Below are positions 43,136-52,117 of a DNA stretch of 64,000 nt, one piece after another. Numbering within the stretch: the stretch's first letter is position 1; every line of letters begins with the position of its first letter. Made by a program: the position numbers and the translations under genes. The DNA is taken from assembly GCA_009774175.1 (NCBI GenBank), contig VSNG01000020.1:4492-68491 (forward strand). Direction: 5' to 3'. The DNA comes from Lachnospiraceae bacterium. GTDB taxonomy: Bacteria > Bacillota > Clostridia > Lachnospirales > Lachnospiraceae. The notes beneath the pieces are model-generated. The model did not search any database. It was not told the DNA's origin and worked only from the letters and a program-made list of their open reading frames with translations.

Positions 43136-43164
43136 TTTATAAAGTCCGTTATTCAGGACTCCAA
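43136..43164 (-). promoter_or_regulatory. Promoter of the 33-residue protein gene
   Basis: Minus-strand -35 TTGGAG (43159-43164), 17-base spacer and -10 TATAAA (43136-43141). AGTCC/GGACT arms in the spacer and TTCGA-N8-TCGAA at 43093-43110 are possible regulator sites. Confidence 0.5.
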
Positions 43165-43185
43165 CAGCAGAAAATTATCCATAAA

Positions 43186-44109
43186 TTATCTTATCTCTTT
43201 ATAAAGAGCGCGTATTTCCTTTCCCGAAGCCAGCCCTTCCGAAAAGGCCGTGGCGCTGCCGGCCGCCAGACCCATGCGAAAGGCATGCCCGTAATCCCGC
43301 TTCTCAAGCCAGCCTGCCACAAACCCGGCCACCATGGAGTCTCCCGCGCCAACGCCATTTACCAGCTTTCCTTCCGGCGCAGGAGCTTCATATACACTGC
43401 CGTCCTCCGCAAGCAATACCGCTCCCTGCCCCGCCATGGATACCAGTACGTTTCCTGCACCCATTTCCTGCATCTTTTTCGCGTAAGGAATCACGGACAG
43501 TCTGTCCGTCAGCGTCACGCCGAAAATTTCCTCCAGCTCATGACGATTTGGTTTAATTAAAAACGGCCGCAGAGGCAGCACCTTGGTGAGCAGTTCTCCA
43601 GACGCATCCACTACCGTCATGACATCCGCCGCCAGTTTCTCCATAAAATGCAGATAAGTATCCTGCGGAAGGCAGGCAGGAATGCTCCCCGACAAAAACA
43701 GCACATCGCCGGCCGCAAGCTTTGAAAGCTGGTCTGTCAGACAGGCCAGCTCCCTTGAGGAAATATCCGGCCCCTGCCCGTTTATCTCCGTCCCCTCCAC
43801 GGATTGCAGCTTCACATTGATTCTGGTCTGTCCTTTATGCAGCATAACGAATCTACTTTCTATACCGCGTTCCCTAAGCTGTCTCATGGCCTCCTGCCCG
43901 GTAAAGCCCGCCATAAATCCGAGGGCCGTATTCCCAATGCCAAGGTTCTTCAAAACAGTGGACACATTAATCCCTTTGCCTCCCGCTGTCAGGCATTCAT
44001 ACGCCGTTCGGTTTGTATATCCCAGTCTGAAATTCTCCACCGACACCATATAGTCCAGCGACGGATTTAAGGTGACGGTGCAGACCTGTCGTCTCTGCTC
44101 CTGTCTCAT
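43186..44109 (-). CDS. PfkB-family 1-phosphofructokinase-like kinase
   Basis: 307-residue ribokinase-fold sugar-phosphate kinase. CTVTLNPSLDYMV at the N-terminus, GGKGINVSTVLKNLG, LSGSIPACLP and the catalytic VNGVGAGDSMVAGF are as in FruK and LacC. Fructose-1-phosphate is the commonest substrate; tagatose-6-phosphate cannot be excluded. The start is the ATG overlapping the glucosidase TGA (ATGA) with CGGGGG upstream, so translation is coupled. Pairing with a GH13 glucosidase suggests use of a fructose-containing disaccharide such as a sucrose isomer. No transporter is adjacent. Confidence 0.88.
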   Translation of the reverse strand: MRQEQRRQVCTVTLNPSLDYMVSVENFRLGYTNRTAYECLTAGGKGINVSTVLKNLGIGNTALGFMAGFTGQEAMRQLRERGIESRFVMLHKGQTRINVKLQSVEGTEINGQGPDISSRELACLTDQLSKLAAGDVLFLSGSIPACLPQDTYLHFMEKLAADVMTVVDASGELLTKVLPLRPFLIKPNRHELEEIFGVTLTDRLSVIPYAKKMQEMGAGNVLVSMAGQGAVLLAEDGSVYEAPAPEGKLVNGVGAGDSMVAGFVAGWLEKRDYGHAFRMGLAAGSATAFSEGLASGKEIRALYKEIR

Positions 44110-45650
44110 AACTGATATACCCCCGCGGAACAGGCGGGCACATGCCATCCTTCATTCGTGCGCGTAAGTTCCCCACCTATGATATACAACGCCTGTCCTA
44201 AATCTGCATGGCAGCCCCAGACCACATTTTCCCCGGAAGGATTGATCACCACTGCAAGACTCTCCTCCCCGCTTTTTCTCATATAAGCCAACGGATAATT
44301 GCCGCTCTGCAAAAAAGCAATTTCGCCGTCATTGCGAAGCGCGGCATGAGACTGGCGAAACGCAATCAGCCTTTTTACCTCACTGAAAAGAGAATCCGAA
44401 TCGTTCATCTGCGCCGCCGCATTGGGTCTGTCCTTTGCACTGTCCTGCGGAATATACAGTTTGTCCGGTGCCGCCGTGGAAAAGCCTGCATTCAGAGAAT
44501 CGTCCCACTGCATGGGCGAACGGGAACCGGTTCTGTTATAACCGCCCTCCACAGAGGTCAGCCCCTCCACATACCGCATGCCAATCTCGTCACCATAATA
44601 GATAAAGGGCGCGCCCGGCATTGTCAGAAGAAAGGCAAAGGCAATCTTCATTTCCTCCCTGTCAAGCCGTCTCGCCAGTCTGTCCATATCATGATTTCCC
44701 GACGGGATACAGATCAGCCCGCCGCAGGACCTGCGATAACTCTCCTGATACTTCTCCCAAAACGCAGTAACGTCCCCCTTTCCTCTCCGGGAAAACCATG
44801 GTTCCTCGCAACGAAAAAGGTCATTATAATGGGACGGTCCGAAATGCAGAAGGAAATCCATGTGAAAACCGCCTTCCAAAGATTTATCCGGCTCACCCCA
44901 TTCGGAAATAAGCGCCGCCGCAGGAAACTCCCGATCCAAAAATGCCCGCACATCCTGCCACAGACTGATCGTGCCCTTCCCTTCCTCATCATGCTTGACC
45001 AGCGAACCCGCCATATCCACCCGGAATCCGTCACAGCCAGCCTTAAGCCAGAAGCGCATCACATCCTTCATGGCCTCTCTTGTCGCCACAGGCCCCGGCG
45101 CATCCATGGACTGCTGCCATTTTTTCTCGGGATCAGGCTGATAAAACCCATAGTTAAGAGCCGGCTGGTGGGAAAAGAAATTCACCCCACAGGAACCGTC
45201 GCGGTCAGAAATCCCGCGAATGCAGCCCATGCCGCCGGGCTCCTCCCAAATGCTGTCTGTCCAGACGTAGCGGTCGGTATACTCGTTTTTCTCCGCCTTC
45301 ACGGACTCCCGGAACCACTTATGCGTCACCGCCGTGTGGCCGGGCACCAGATCCAGCAGCACATGCATGTCCCGCTTATGGGCTTCTTTAAATACCTGTA
45401 CCAAGTCCTCATTGCTTCCGTAGCGGGGCGCTACCGTAAAATAATCCTCCACGTCATAACCCGCGTCGCCAAAAGGCGACTGAAAACAGGGATTGATCCA
45501 GAGCGCGTTACAGCCAAGCTCCTTAATGTAATCCAGTTTTTCGATAATGCCCTGCAAATCCCCGATACCGTCCCCGTTGGTATCGTTGAAGGACTGCGGG
45601 TAAATTTCATAGAAAATGGCATTATTCAGCCAGCTCGGTCTTCCTTTCAT
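44106..45650 (-). CDS. GH13 alpha-glucosidase-family enzyme
   Basis: Cytoplasmic alpha-amylase-family hydrolase, 514 residues. Conserved regions: YEIYPQSFNDTNGDGIGDL, DLVPGHT, the nucleophile Asp in GFRVDMAG, the acid/base Glu in ISEWGEPD and IPSGNHD. The QSF and GDL regions resemble oligo-1,6-glucosidase and related enzymes. The usual DxVxNH is DLVPGHT, which is unusual, so the specificity is uncertain. It is translationally coupled to the PfkB kinase downstream. AGGAGG lies before the start. Confidence 0.88.
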   Translation of the reverse strand: MKGRPSWLNNAIFYEIYPQSFNDTNGDGIGDLQGIIEKLDYIKELGCNALWINPCFQSPFGDAGYDVEDYFTVAPRYGSNEDLVQVFKEAHKRDMHVLLDLVPGHTAVTHKWFRESVKAEKNEYTDRYVWTDSIWEEPGGMGCIRGISDRDGSCGVNFFSHQPALNYGFYQPDPEKKWQQSMDAPGPVATREAMKDVMRFWLKAGCDGFRVDMAGSLVKHDEEGKGTISLWQDVRAFLDREFPAAALISEWGEPDKSLEGGFHMDFLLHFGPSHYNDLFRCEEPWFSRRGKGDVTAFWEKYQESYRRSCGGLICIPSGNHDMDRLARRLDREEMKIAFAFLLTMPGAPFIYYGDEIGMRYVEGLTSVEGGYNRTGSRSPMQWDDSLNAGFSTAAPDKLYIPQDSAKDRPNAAAQMNDSDSLFSEVKRLIAFRQSHAALRNDGEIAFLQSGNYPLAYMRKSGEESLAVVINPSGENVVWGCHADLGQALYIIGGELTRTNEGWHVPACSAGVYQL

Positions 45651-45669
45651 AAGTAGGTTCCTCCTCTTT

Positions 45670-46866
45670 TTAAGCTTCTTTTTCTCCCTGTACCTCTATC
45701 AATCTGCATCCCCACACCCCTAATGCGAAAGCGGAAACCGCAAAAATCTTATACGTCATCCAGCAATGCACAAAAGAATGATTAGCCATTAAAAGAATCC
45801 ATGCAAACGGCAGCAGGGCGATAACGATGCACCCCCCCCCCGAAAAATAACAGGTTCGGCTTTTTGTTTCGCATTACAAAACGGCTTCTTAGCATTTTAC
45901 AGGCTATATACAGCGCCCAAATACATATCACGGCAATGAAAACCTTACTCTGCACCAGCAGGTGAAAATTAGCCAGCAAAGCGTCCTTTCTCGTAATAAT
46001 CTCCGTAACGCCGCTATCGCTGCTTTCCACAGAGGAGCGGTATAAAACCTGTAATATTGCGTCTCTTAATATATTTTCGCGCAAAAGCAAAGTTGCCAGA
46101 ATCCACTTTACGCACCAAATTCCCACATAGCCCAGCCCCCATGCGACGGAATATTCCCCTATATGCATAAAACGGCTCCACGTTTCCGAATGCTCCCTCT
46201 CCAGAATAAAATGCACCAGCAGCACAAAACCCAGAGCCACCAGCGGATAAGTCAGAAAATCAAAAAAGCAGGACAATATTCCAACGAAAAAATAGAATTC
46301 AAACATCCATCCGCACAGACTGAGTTTTTCATGTTTCTTTAACAAAAAGCTTACACAGAACATGGTAACAAAATATATTTGCGAATATTGTAAAGATAGC
46401 TGCAAGGTTACCGGAATCAGAAAAATAACGCCTGCCAAAAAAGCTTTCACATATCCCTGCAAGTCTCTTTTTGCCATTTCCATCAGGACGCCCGCCAGTA
46501 CGATAAGCTGTAACATACTAATCAACAACCGTATTTCACCAGTCCCCCAAAATCAGTCTCGCCCTGATAAGAATAGCGTTTTGCCGCCATGCTCTCCATC
46601 AGTGCATTCCCATTTTCTCCGTAAATAGCGGTATTAAGCATAACCGAGTCCGTATAATTGTCGATCCTGGAAGCTTCAATATCCGGAATCAGCCGATGCA
46701 TCGGCCCCTCCTGCTGCATAATGGAAAGCGCGTCTGCCGCATTCCTTTTCATAGGCTCCGTCGGCAGTAAATACACGCCAAACAGCAAAACAACTCCTGC
46801 GACAGCACATATGCCCAAAAGCAAAAAACATCTGACAGCCCGTAATTTTAAATCTTCTGCACTCAT
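45670..46866 (-). pseudogene. Multi-helix membrane protein gene broken at G tracts (candidate phase-variable)
   Basis: Three frame segments read as one protein. First, MSAEDLKLRAVRCFLLLG from the ATG at 46866 (AAAGGA upstream), with one helix and an outside region holding SRIDNYTDSVMLNTAIYG, stops at 46522. Second, from the 5-G tract (46543-46547) a shifted frame gives LLISMLQLIVLAGVLMEMAK and five or so further helices. Third, at a 10-G tract (45832-45841) that frame ends at 45782, but one G fewer gives CIVIALLPFAWILLMANHSF and WMTYKIFAVSAFALGVW to a stop at 45670. The helices and the NHS-F-H segment resemble GtrII/DUF6056-like glycosyltransferase-type membrane proteins. In the present state the gene is off. 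Sequencing error in the G runs is possible. Confidence 0.65.
45832..45841 (-). repeat. Ten-base poly-G tract inside a coding region
   Basis: Ten C on the plus strand (G on the coding strand). Loss of one G joins the upstream helices to a hydrophobic C-terminal segment with a normal stop. It is a slippage-prone contingency tract candidate. Confidence 0.8.
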
Positions 46867-47005
46867 AAGATATCCTTTCCCGCAATTACTCTGTTTCAAT
46901 TTTCCTCAAAATTTCTTATTTTCCCAACAATTTCGAAGCGTTCTGCCATTAGCGCTTCTTAATGAACACAAATGGTGCTCATATGAATATTTTGTGTTTA
47001 AAATA

Positions 47006-47051
47006 TTGATTTTTTGCACCTTTTAGCATATACTTATAAAAAAAGGTATAT
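47006..47051 (+). promoter_or_regulatory. Promoter and operator-like repeat of the toxin-antitoxin pair
   Basis: -35 TTGATT (47006-47011), 17-base spacer and -10 TATACT (47029-47034). ATATAC (47028-47033) and GTATAT (47046-47051) form an inverted repeat over the start region, a likely autoregulatory site. Confidence 0.6.
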
Positions 47052-47065
47052 AAGGAGGAAATGCT

Positions 47066-47365
47066 ATGGCGCAGGCGACTTTCAGCGTTCGAATGGACGA
47101 AGTACTCAAAAAACAATTTGATGCATTATGTCAGGAATTCGGCATGAACGCATCCACCGCAATCAACGTATTTGCAAGAGCTGTAGTAAGACAGCGCAAA
47201 ATTCCTTTTGAAATCTCATCACCGGAATCCGATATCACAAGAGAAGGTGCAATGCAGGCATTTATGGCTTTACGGACACAGGCCAAAGATAACGGTATCT
47301 CCGATATGAGTCTGGATGATATCAATAAAGAAATTCATCTTGCCCGTATGGAGGCTGACGTATGA
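47066..47365 (+). CDS. RelB/DinJ-family antitoxin
   Basis: 99 residues with the ribbon-helix-helix start QATFSVRMDEVLKKQFDALC and the family segment GMNASTAINVFARAVVRQRKIPF. The C-terminal half should wrap the toxin. AAGGAGG upstream. The toxin start overlaps the stop by four bases (ATGA). Confidence 0.9.
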   Translation: MAQATFSVRMDEVLKKQFDALCQEFGMNASTAINVFARAVVRQRKIPFEISSPESDITREGAMQAFMALRTQAKDNGISDMSLDDINKEIHLARMEADV

Positions 47366-47778
47366 TTTGCTATGCCGTTATTGATACAAATGTATTCGTA
47401 TCAGCACTACTTACAAGCAAGGATGATTCCGCTACTGTTCAGGTGTTAAATAAGATAATCCATGGCGAAATCATTCCCGTTTACAGCAATGTCATTGCAA
47501 AAGAATATCTGACGGTTCTATCTCGCAAAAAATTTGGCTTCTCAGCTGAAGCAATAGGATATTTGCTTTCTGCCGTTGAAAAATACGGTATATTGGTCAA
47601 CCCTTCCCCTTCCGGAATCACTCTTCCGGATATGAAAGATCTCCCTTTCTACGAAGTCGTTCTTGAAAAACGCAACGATGAAGCCTACCTTGTTACAGGC
47701 AATATCAAGCACTTTCCTGCGAAACCGTTTATTGTAACTCCGCGGGAGCTTCTCACTATCCTTGATCATAAAGAATAA
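47362..47778 (+). CDS. PIN-domain toxin (putative RNase)
   Basis: 138 residues of the PIN nuclease fold: YAVIDTNVFVSALL with the first Asp, a central Glu in VIAKEYLTVL, and the late acidic pair NDEAYLVTGNIKHF. These would hold the catalytic metal. It resembles the COG1569 group of PIN toxins. Translation is coupled to the antitoxin. Pairing of a RelB-type antitoxin with a PIN toxin, rather than RelE or YafQ, is less common. Converges on mfd, 17 bases away. Confidence 0.88.
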   Translation: MICYAVIDTNVFVSALLTSKDDSATVQVLNKIIHGEIIPVYSNVIAKEYLTVLSRKKFGFSAEAIGYLLSAVEKYGILVNPSPSGITLPDMKDLPFYEVVLEKRNDEAYLVTGNIKHFPAKPFIVTPRELLTILDHKE

Positions 47779-47795
47779 TCAAACATGCTACTCCG

Positions 47796-50700
47796 TCACA
47801 CCAGCATCTCCTCCATCTTCGCCAGCGCCTCCTGCGTCAGCGCAATCAACGTCTCCTCGTCCTTCTCAATCACGCCGCATTTTCTGTAATGAAGATAAAA
47901 GGCCGGGCCACCCTTTGGATCAAACCGCAGCTTCCCTTGATAATCGCTGACCAGAAGAGGAATATTTTCTACTTTGATGGGCGCGTCCGGCCGCAGAGTA
48001 AAACTGATTCTCTCATTTTTCCCTTTCAGCTCCGGCATGTACAGCCTGTGGGCGTGGGATCGGATCAGGGCAATCCGCAGAAGATTTTCCACGGATTTTG
48101 GAATTTGACCGAATCGGTCAAGTAATTCCTCCCGCATGTCGTCGCACTCCCGTTCGTTTTCAATCCCCGCAATCCGCTTGTATATATCCAGCTTCTGCAC
48201 CTCGTTCACAATATATTCCGGCGGAATGTACGCGTCCACGTCCAGATCAACAAGCGTATTAAAATCTTCGATCACAGAAATTCCCTTTCTGGTCTTGACC
48301 GCCTCATTTAGCATCTTGCAGTAGAGGTCGTAGCCAACCGCCTGCATATGCCCGTGCTGGCTTTTCCCAAGAAGGTTGCCTGCGCCGCGGATTTCCAGAT
48401 CCCGCATGGCGATTTTGAAGCCGCTTCCCAGCTCCGTAAACTCCCGAATCGCCTCAAGGCGTTTCTCCGCCACCTCCTTTAGCACCTTATCCCGTCTGTA
48501 CATAAGAAAGGCATAGGCTGTTCTGTTGGAACGGCCGACACGGCCTCTGAGCTGATAGAGCTGGGAAAGTCCCATCTGATCGGAATCGTGAATGATCATG
48601 GTATTCACATTGGAAATATCCAGTCCCGTTTCTATGATCGTCGTAGCCACCAGCACATCAATCTCTCCATTGACAAAATCATACATGATCCGCTCCAGCT
48701 CCGATTCCTTCATCTGCCCGTGGGCGAAAGCCACGTTCGCCTCCGGCACCAGATCGCTGATGGCCGCCGCGATATCGGCTATATTGTTGACCCGGTTATA
48801 GACATAGTAAACCTGTCCTTCTCTGGCAAGTTCCCTGACAATGGCCTCCCTGACCATCTCCTCATTGTATTCGCAGACAAAAGTCTGAATCGGCAGCCGG
48901 TCTTCGGGCGCCTCCTCCAGCACGCTCATATCGCGGATACCCACCAGACTCATATGCAGCGTTCTGGGAATGGGCGTAGCCGTCAGCGTGAGCACATCCA
49001 CATTCTCTTTCAGCTTCTTGATCTTCTCCTTGTGGGCCACGCCGAAACGCTGTTCCTCGTCGATAATCAGAAGTCCCAGGTCCTTATATTCCACATCCGC
49101 GGAGAGCACCCGGTGGGTGCCAATCACAATGTCCACCATACCCTTCTTTAAATCCGCGATAGTCTTTTTCTGCTCCGCGGCCGTGCGGAACCGTGAGAGC
49201 AGATCAATGCGCACAGGGAAATCCTTCATCCTCTGCACAAACGTGTGATAATGCTGCTGAGCAAGAATGGTGGTCGGTACGAGATAAACCACCTGTTTAT
49301 TCTCCTGTACGGCTTTAAAAGCGGCCCGGATCGCTATCTCCGTCTTTCCGTAACCCACGTCGCCGCAGATCAGACGGTCCATGATCTTTTCACTCTCCAT
49401 GTCACTTTTGGTTGCCGCAATGGCCGTTGCCTGATCTTCCGTCTCCTCAAATGGAAACATCTCCTCAAATTCTCTCTGCCAGACAGTGTCTGTTCCATAG
49501 CAGTATCCCCGGCCTTCCTGCCTAGCGGCATACAGCTCCACCAGATCCCCGGCAATCTCCTCCACTGCCGTGCGCACCTTCGATTTTGTTCTTGTCCATT
49601 CCTGTGTGCCCAGCTTATTAAGCTTTGGCTTCGTCCCGCCGTCCGCCGAGGCGTACTTCTGTATCACGTCAAGCCCCGTCGCCAGCACATAGAGAATCCC
49701 GCCGTCCCGGTAGGAAATCTTCATGTAATCCTTTACCACATGATCCACTTCCACCTTCTCGATTCCCTGATAAATCCCAAGACCGTGACTTTCATGAACT
49801 ACATAATCGCCCACCTTAAGGTCGTTGAAATCATTGATCTTCTGTCCTTCGTACTGCTTCTTCTTTCTCTTTTTCTTCCTTTCCGCGCCAAATATATCGC
49901 TTTCCGCAATCACCATAAATTGCAGCATCGGATATTCAAAGCCCTTGCGTACCCTGCCGTAAGCGCACATCACCTCTCCCGGCTGCACCTCCCGCATGGG
50001 GTCTTCCGTATAAAAGGCGTTTAAATCCTGATCCCGCAGATCTTCCGCCAGACGTTTTGCACGGGTTCTGGAACCGGAAAGCAGTAAAATGCGATATCCC
50101 TTTTTCTTATAGGCTTTCAGATCCTTTACCAGCGCGTCAAAGCTGTTGTTGTAGGAGGGAAGGCTTCTGGCCTGCACGGCAAATTTCTGATCCACGTTTA
50201 CCAGCGGATTTTTCCCCTCCATGGAGGAGAGATTTAACAGTCTCTCATTCTCCAGCCGGGCCGCCACCGAAGCCGCAGAAAATAAAACATCCATCTGTCC
50301 CGGCAGAATATACCCCTTCTCAGCCCGGTGCGACATGCTCTCCCGAAACTCCAGCTCCACCGCGTCCACATGCTCTTTAATCCGAATGGGCTCATCCAGA
50401 AAAACGATAGCCTCCTCCCCGGCAAAGCATTCCGCAAATGACTTAAGCTCAGAATGGAAATAGCGAACATAGCTTTCCAGATTTACCGCATTATAAGAAA
50501 TCCCCAGCTCCACAAGAGTCTCCACAAATTCCCTCACCTGCGTCTCAATGCGGTGGGCTTCCTCTGTTTTCATCTGTTTCCTGAGAATTTCCGCCTGCTT
50601 TTTACCCTCTTCCCGAATCTTTTTCAAACCGGATGCAAGTTCATTCTTCGACAAAATCAGCTCGGTGGCAGGATAGATGCGCACGGACTCCAGCCGTTCA

Positions 50701-51335
50701 ATGGAGCGCTGGCTTAAGACGTCAAAACTGCGGACAGACTCCACCTCATCTCCCCACAGCTCTATTCTGTACGGATTTTCTTCCGTCAGATCAAAAATAT
50801 CAATAATGCCGCCTCTGATACTGAACTGTCCCGTCGCCTCCACCTGATCGCACCGTTCATAGCCAAGTCCCGTCAAGGCGGTCGCCAGATCGCTCTCAGA
50901 CACGACAGTCCCCCTGCCCACCGAAATCACATGATCCTGCCATTCCTGCATGGACGGCTGTGGAGCCATCAGCGCATCATATGTGGTAATTACCGTCAGA
51001 GGCGTTCCCTCTGAAAGCCTCCTCAGTACTTTGATCCGCTCCTTCGTCAGCTGATTGCCATGAATATCCGCCTGAAAAAAAATCAAATCCTTGGCAGGAT
51101 ACAGCAAGACGTTTCTGTCATAAAACCGGTAATCCTCATAAAGTTCCTTCGCCCGCAGGTCATTGAAAGTAACGATCAGTTTGCGCCTAACCCCCTGACT
51201 CAGGCCGTAAATCATATGCAGTTTTTGCGAATCCGCACAGCCGCTTAAAGCGACCGACGCCTTTCCTCTCGCAAAGCGTTCCCGGATCTCCTCATATTCT
51301 CCCAGCTCCGAAAGCGGGGCCAATAATGCTCTCAT
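47796..51335 (-). CDS. mfd: Transcription-repair coupling factor
   Basis: Large SF2 translocase (1179 residues) that removes stalled RNA polymerase and recruits UvrA. The UvrB-like N-terminal module is followed by the RNA polymerase interaction domain (VGDYVVHESHGLGIYQGIE), helicase lobe 1 with GDVGYGKTEIAIRAAF and DEEQRFGVAHKEKIK, TATPIPRTLHMSL, and lobe 2 ending TIIETGLDISNVNTMI and QLRGRVGRSNR. The TRCF C-terminal domain is complete. The ATG overlaps the pth stop. Confidence 0.97.
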   Translation of the reverse strand: MRALLAPLSELGEYEEIRERFARGKASVALSGCADSQKLHMIYGLSQGVRRKLIVTFNDLRAKELYEDYRFYDRNVLLYPAKDLIFFQADIHGNQLTKERIKVLRRLSEGTPLTVITTYDALMAPQPSMQEWQDHVISVGRGTVVSESDLATALTGLGYERCDQVEATGQFSIRGGIIDIFDLTEENPYRIELWGDEVESVRSFDVLSQRSIERLESVRIYPATELILSKNELASGLKKIREEGKKQAEILRKQMKTEEAHRIETQVREFVETLVELGISYNAVNLESYVRYFHSELKSFAECFAGEEAIVFLDEPIRIKEHVDAVELEFRESMSHRAEKGYILPGQMDVLFSAASVAARLENERLLNLSSMEGKNPLVNVDQKFAVQARSLPSYNNSFDALVKDLKAYKKKGYRILLLSGSRTRAKRLAEDLRDQDLNAFYTEDPMREVQPGEVMCAYGRVRKGFEYPMLQFMVIAESDIFGAERKKKRKKKQYEGQKINDFNDLKVGDYVVHESHGLGIYQGIEKVEVDHVVKDYMKISYRDGGILYVLATGLDVIQKYASADGGTKPKLNKLGTQEWTRTKSKVRTAVEEIAGDLVELYAARQEGRGYCYGTDTVWQREFEEMFPFEETEDQATAIAATKSDMESEKIMDRLICGDVGYGKTEIAIRAAFKAVQENKQVVYLVPTTILAQQHYHTFVQRMKDFPVRIDLLSRFRTAAEQKKTIADLKKGMVDIVIGTHRVLSADVEYKDLGLLIIDEEQRFGVAHKEKIKKLKENVDVLTLTATPIPRTLHMSLVGIRDMSVLEEAPEDRLPIQTFVCEYNEEMVREAIVRELAREGQVYYVYNRVNNIADIAAAISDLVPEANVAFAHGQMKESELERIMYDFVNGEIDVLVATTIIETGLDISNVNTMIIHDSDQMGLSQLYQLRGRVGRSNRTAYAFLMYRRDKVLKEVAEKRLEAIREFTELGSGFKIAMRDLEIRGAGNLLGKSQHGHMQAVGYDLYCKMLNEAVKTRKGISVIEDFNTLVDLDVDAYIPPEYIVNEVQKLDIYKRIAGIENERECDDMREELLDRFGQIPKSVENLLRIALIRSHAHRLYMPELKGKNERISFTLRPDAPIKVENIPLLVSDYQGKLRFDPKGGPAFYLHYRKCGVIEKDEETLIALTQEALAKMEEMLV

Positions 51336-51928
51336 TCGGCCTCTTCCTCCTGTTGTGGTCGTTTGCGCGTATTGTATTTGTTCATGGCCGAGTCGGGTCC
51401 TTCCGCGATCACCGTTTCAATGGCGAGGGCCGCGTTCCTGACGCTCTCCCTTACCGCTTCCCTCTCCTCCGGCAAAAAATGACCCAGCACATAGTCAGCC
51501 AGATCGAGCTTTGGCGGCTTGTCTCCCACGCCCATCCGCACCCGTATAAAGGAATCGTGTCCCAGATGCAGAATAATATTTTTCAAACCGTTATGTCCGC
51601 CCGCGCTTCCCCGCTTGCGAATCCGAATCTGTCCCACATCCAGACTAATATCGTCAGAAATTACAATCAGTTCGCTTTTCTCGTCCGCCTTATAAAAGTC
51701 TATGACGCTGCGAATGCTCTCACCACTTAAATTCATATAAGTAACCGGCTTTACCAGAATCACCTTCTGTCCGGCCACCATTCCCTTACCGATTACGGCT
51801 TTATGCTTTTTTTCTCCCAGCACAATATCGTTTTTCTCCGCAATGGCGTCGATCACCTCAAAACCGATATTGTGTCTGGTATTTACATATTTTCTGTCGG
51901 GGTTCCCCAATCCTGCGATAATATACAT
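51332..51928 (-). CDS. pth: Peptidyl-tRNA hydrolase
   Basis: Releases tRNA from drop-off peptidyl-tRNA. MYIIAGLGNPDRKYVNTRHNIGFEVID holds the conserved Asn and catalytic His (TRHNIG). LVKPVTYMNLSG, the DD-x-S-L-D segment and GSAGGHNGLKNI follow. 198 residues, normal. Start at 51928 (AGAGG upstream), not the longer frame. ATGA overlap with mfd. Confidence 0.95.
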   Translation of the reverse strand: MYIIAGLGNPDRKYVNTRHNIGFEVIDAIAEKNDIVLGEKKHKAVIGKGMVAGQKVILVKPVTYMNLSGESIRSVIDFYKADEKSELIVISDDISLDVGQIRIRKRGSAGGHNGLKNIILHLGHDSFIRVRMGVGDKPPKLDLADYVLGHFLPEEREAVRESVRNAALAIETVIAEGPDSAMNKYNTRKRPQQEEEAE

Positions 51929-52030
51929 ATTTACCTCTGCTTTCTGTACCGTCTGTTCCATTTTAACAATATCCCGGCCCCATAACAAGTCCATTCTTTT
52001 CTGAATAATAGGACGCCCTAATACTATGAA

Positions 52031-52061
52031 ATAAAAAAAGAGATTCATATCCAAATGAATC
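52031..52061 (-). terminator. Terminator of the ABC/ATP-grasp/M14 operon
   Basis: On the minus strand GATTCAT-TTGGAT-ATGAATC is followed by TCTTTTTTTATTT, 57 bases after the last gene's stop and inside the pth promoter region. Confidence 0.8.
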
Positions 52062-52117
52062 CCTCCCTGTTATTCCATGATTTCTCCAAAAGCCTGCCCT
52101 GAATCAACCGCCTCTTT

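Noticed and set aside
42872..43204. 110-codon plus-strand frame
   Set aside because: Antisense to the 33-residue gene and its promoter; no ribosome site.
44208..45656. 482-codon plus-strand open frame
   Set aside because: Antisense to the GH13 gene, His/Arg-rich shadow with no ribosome site.
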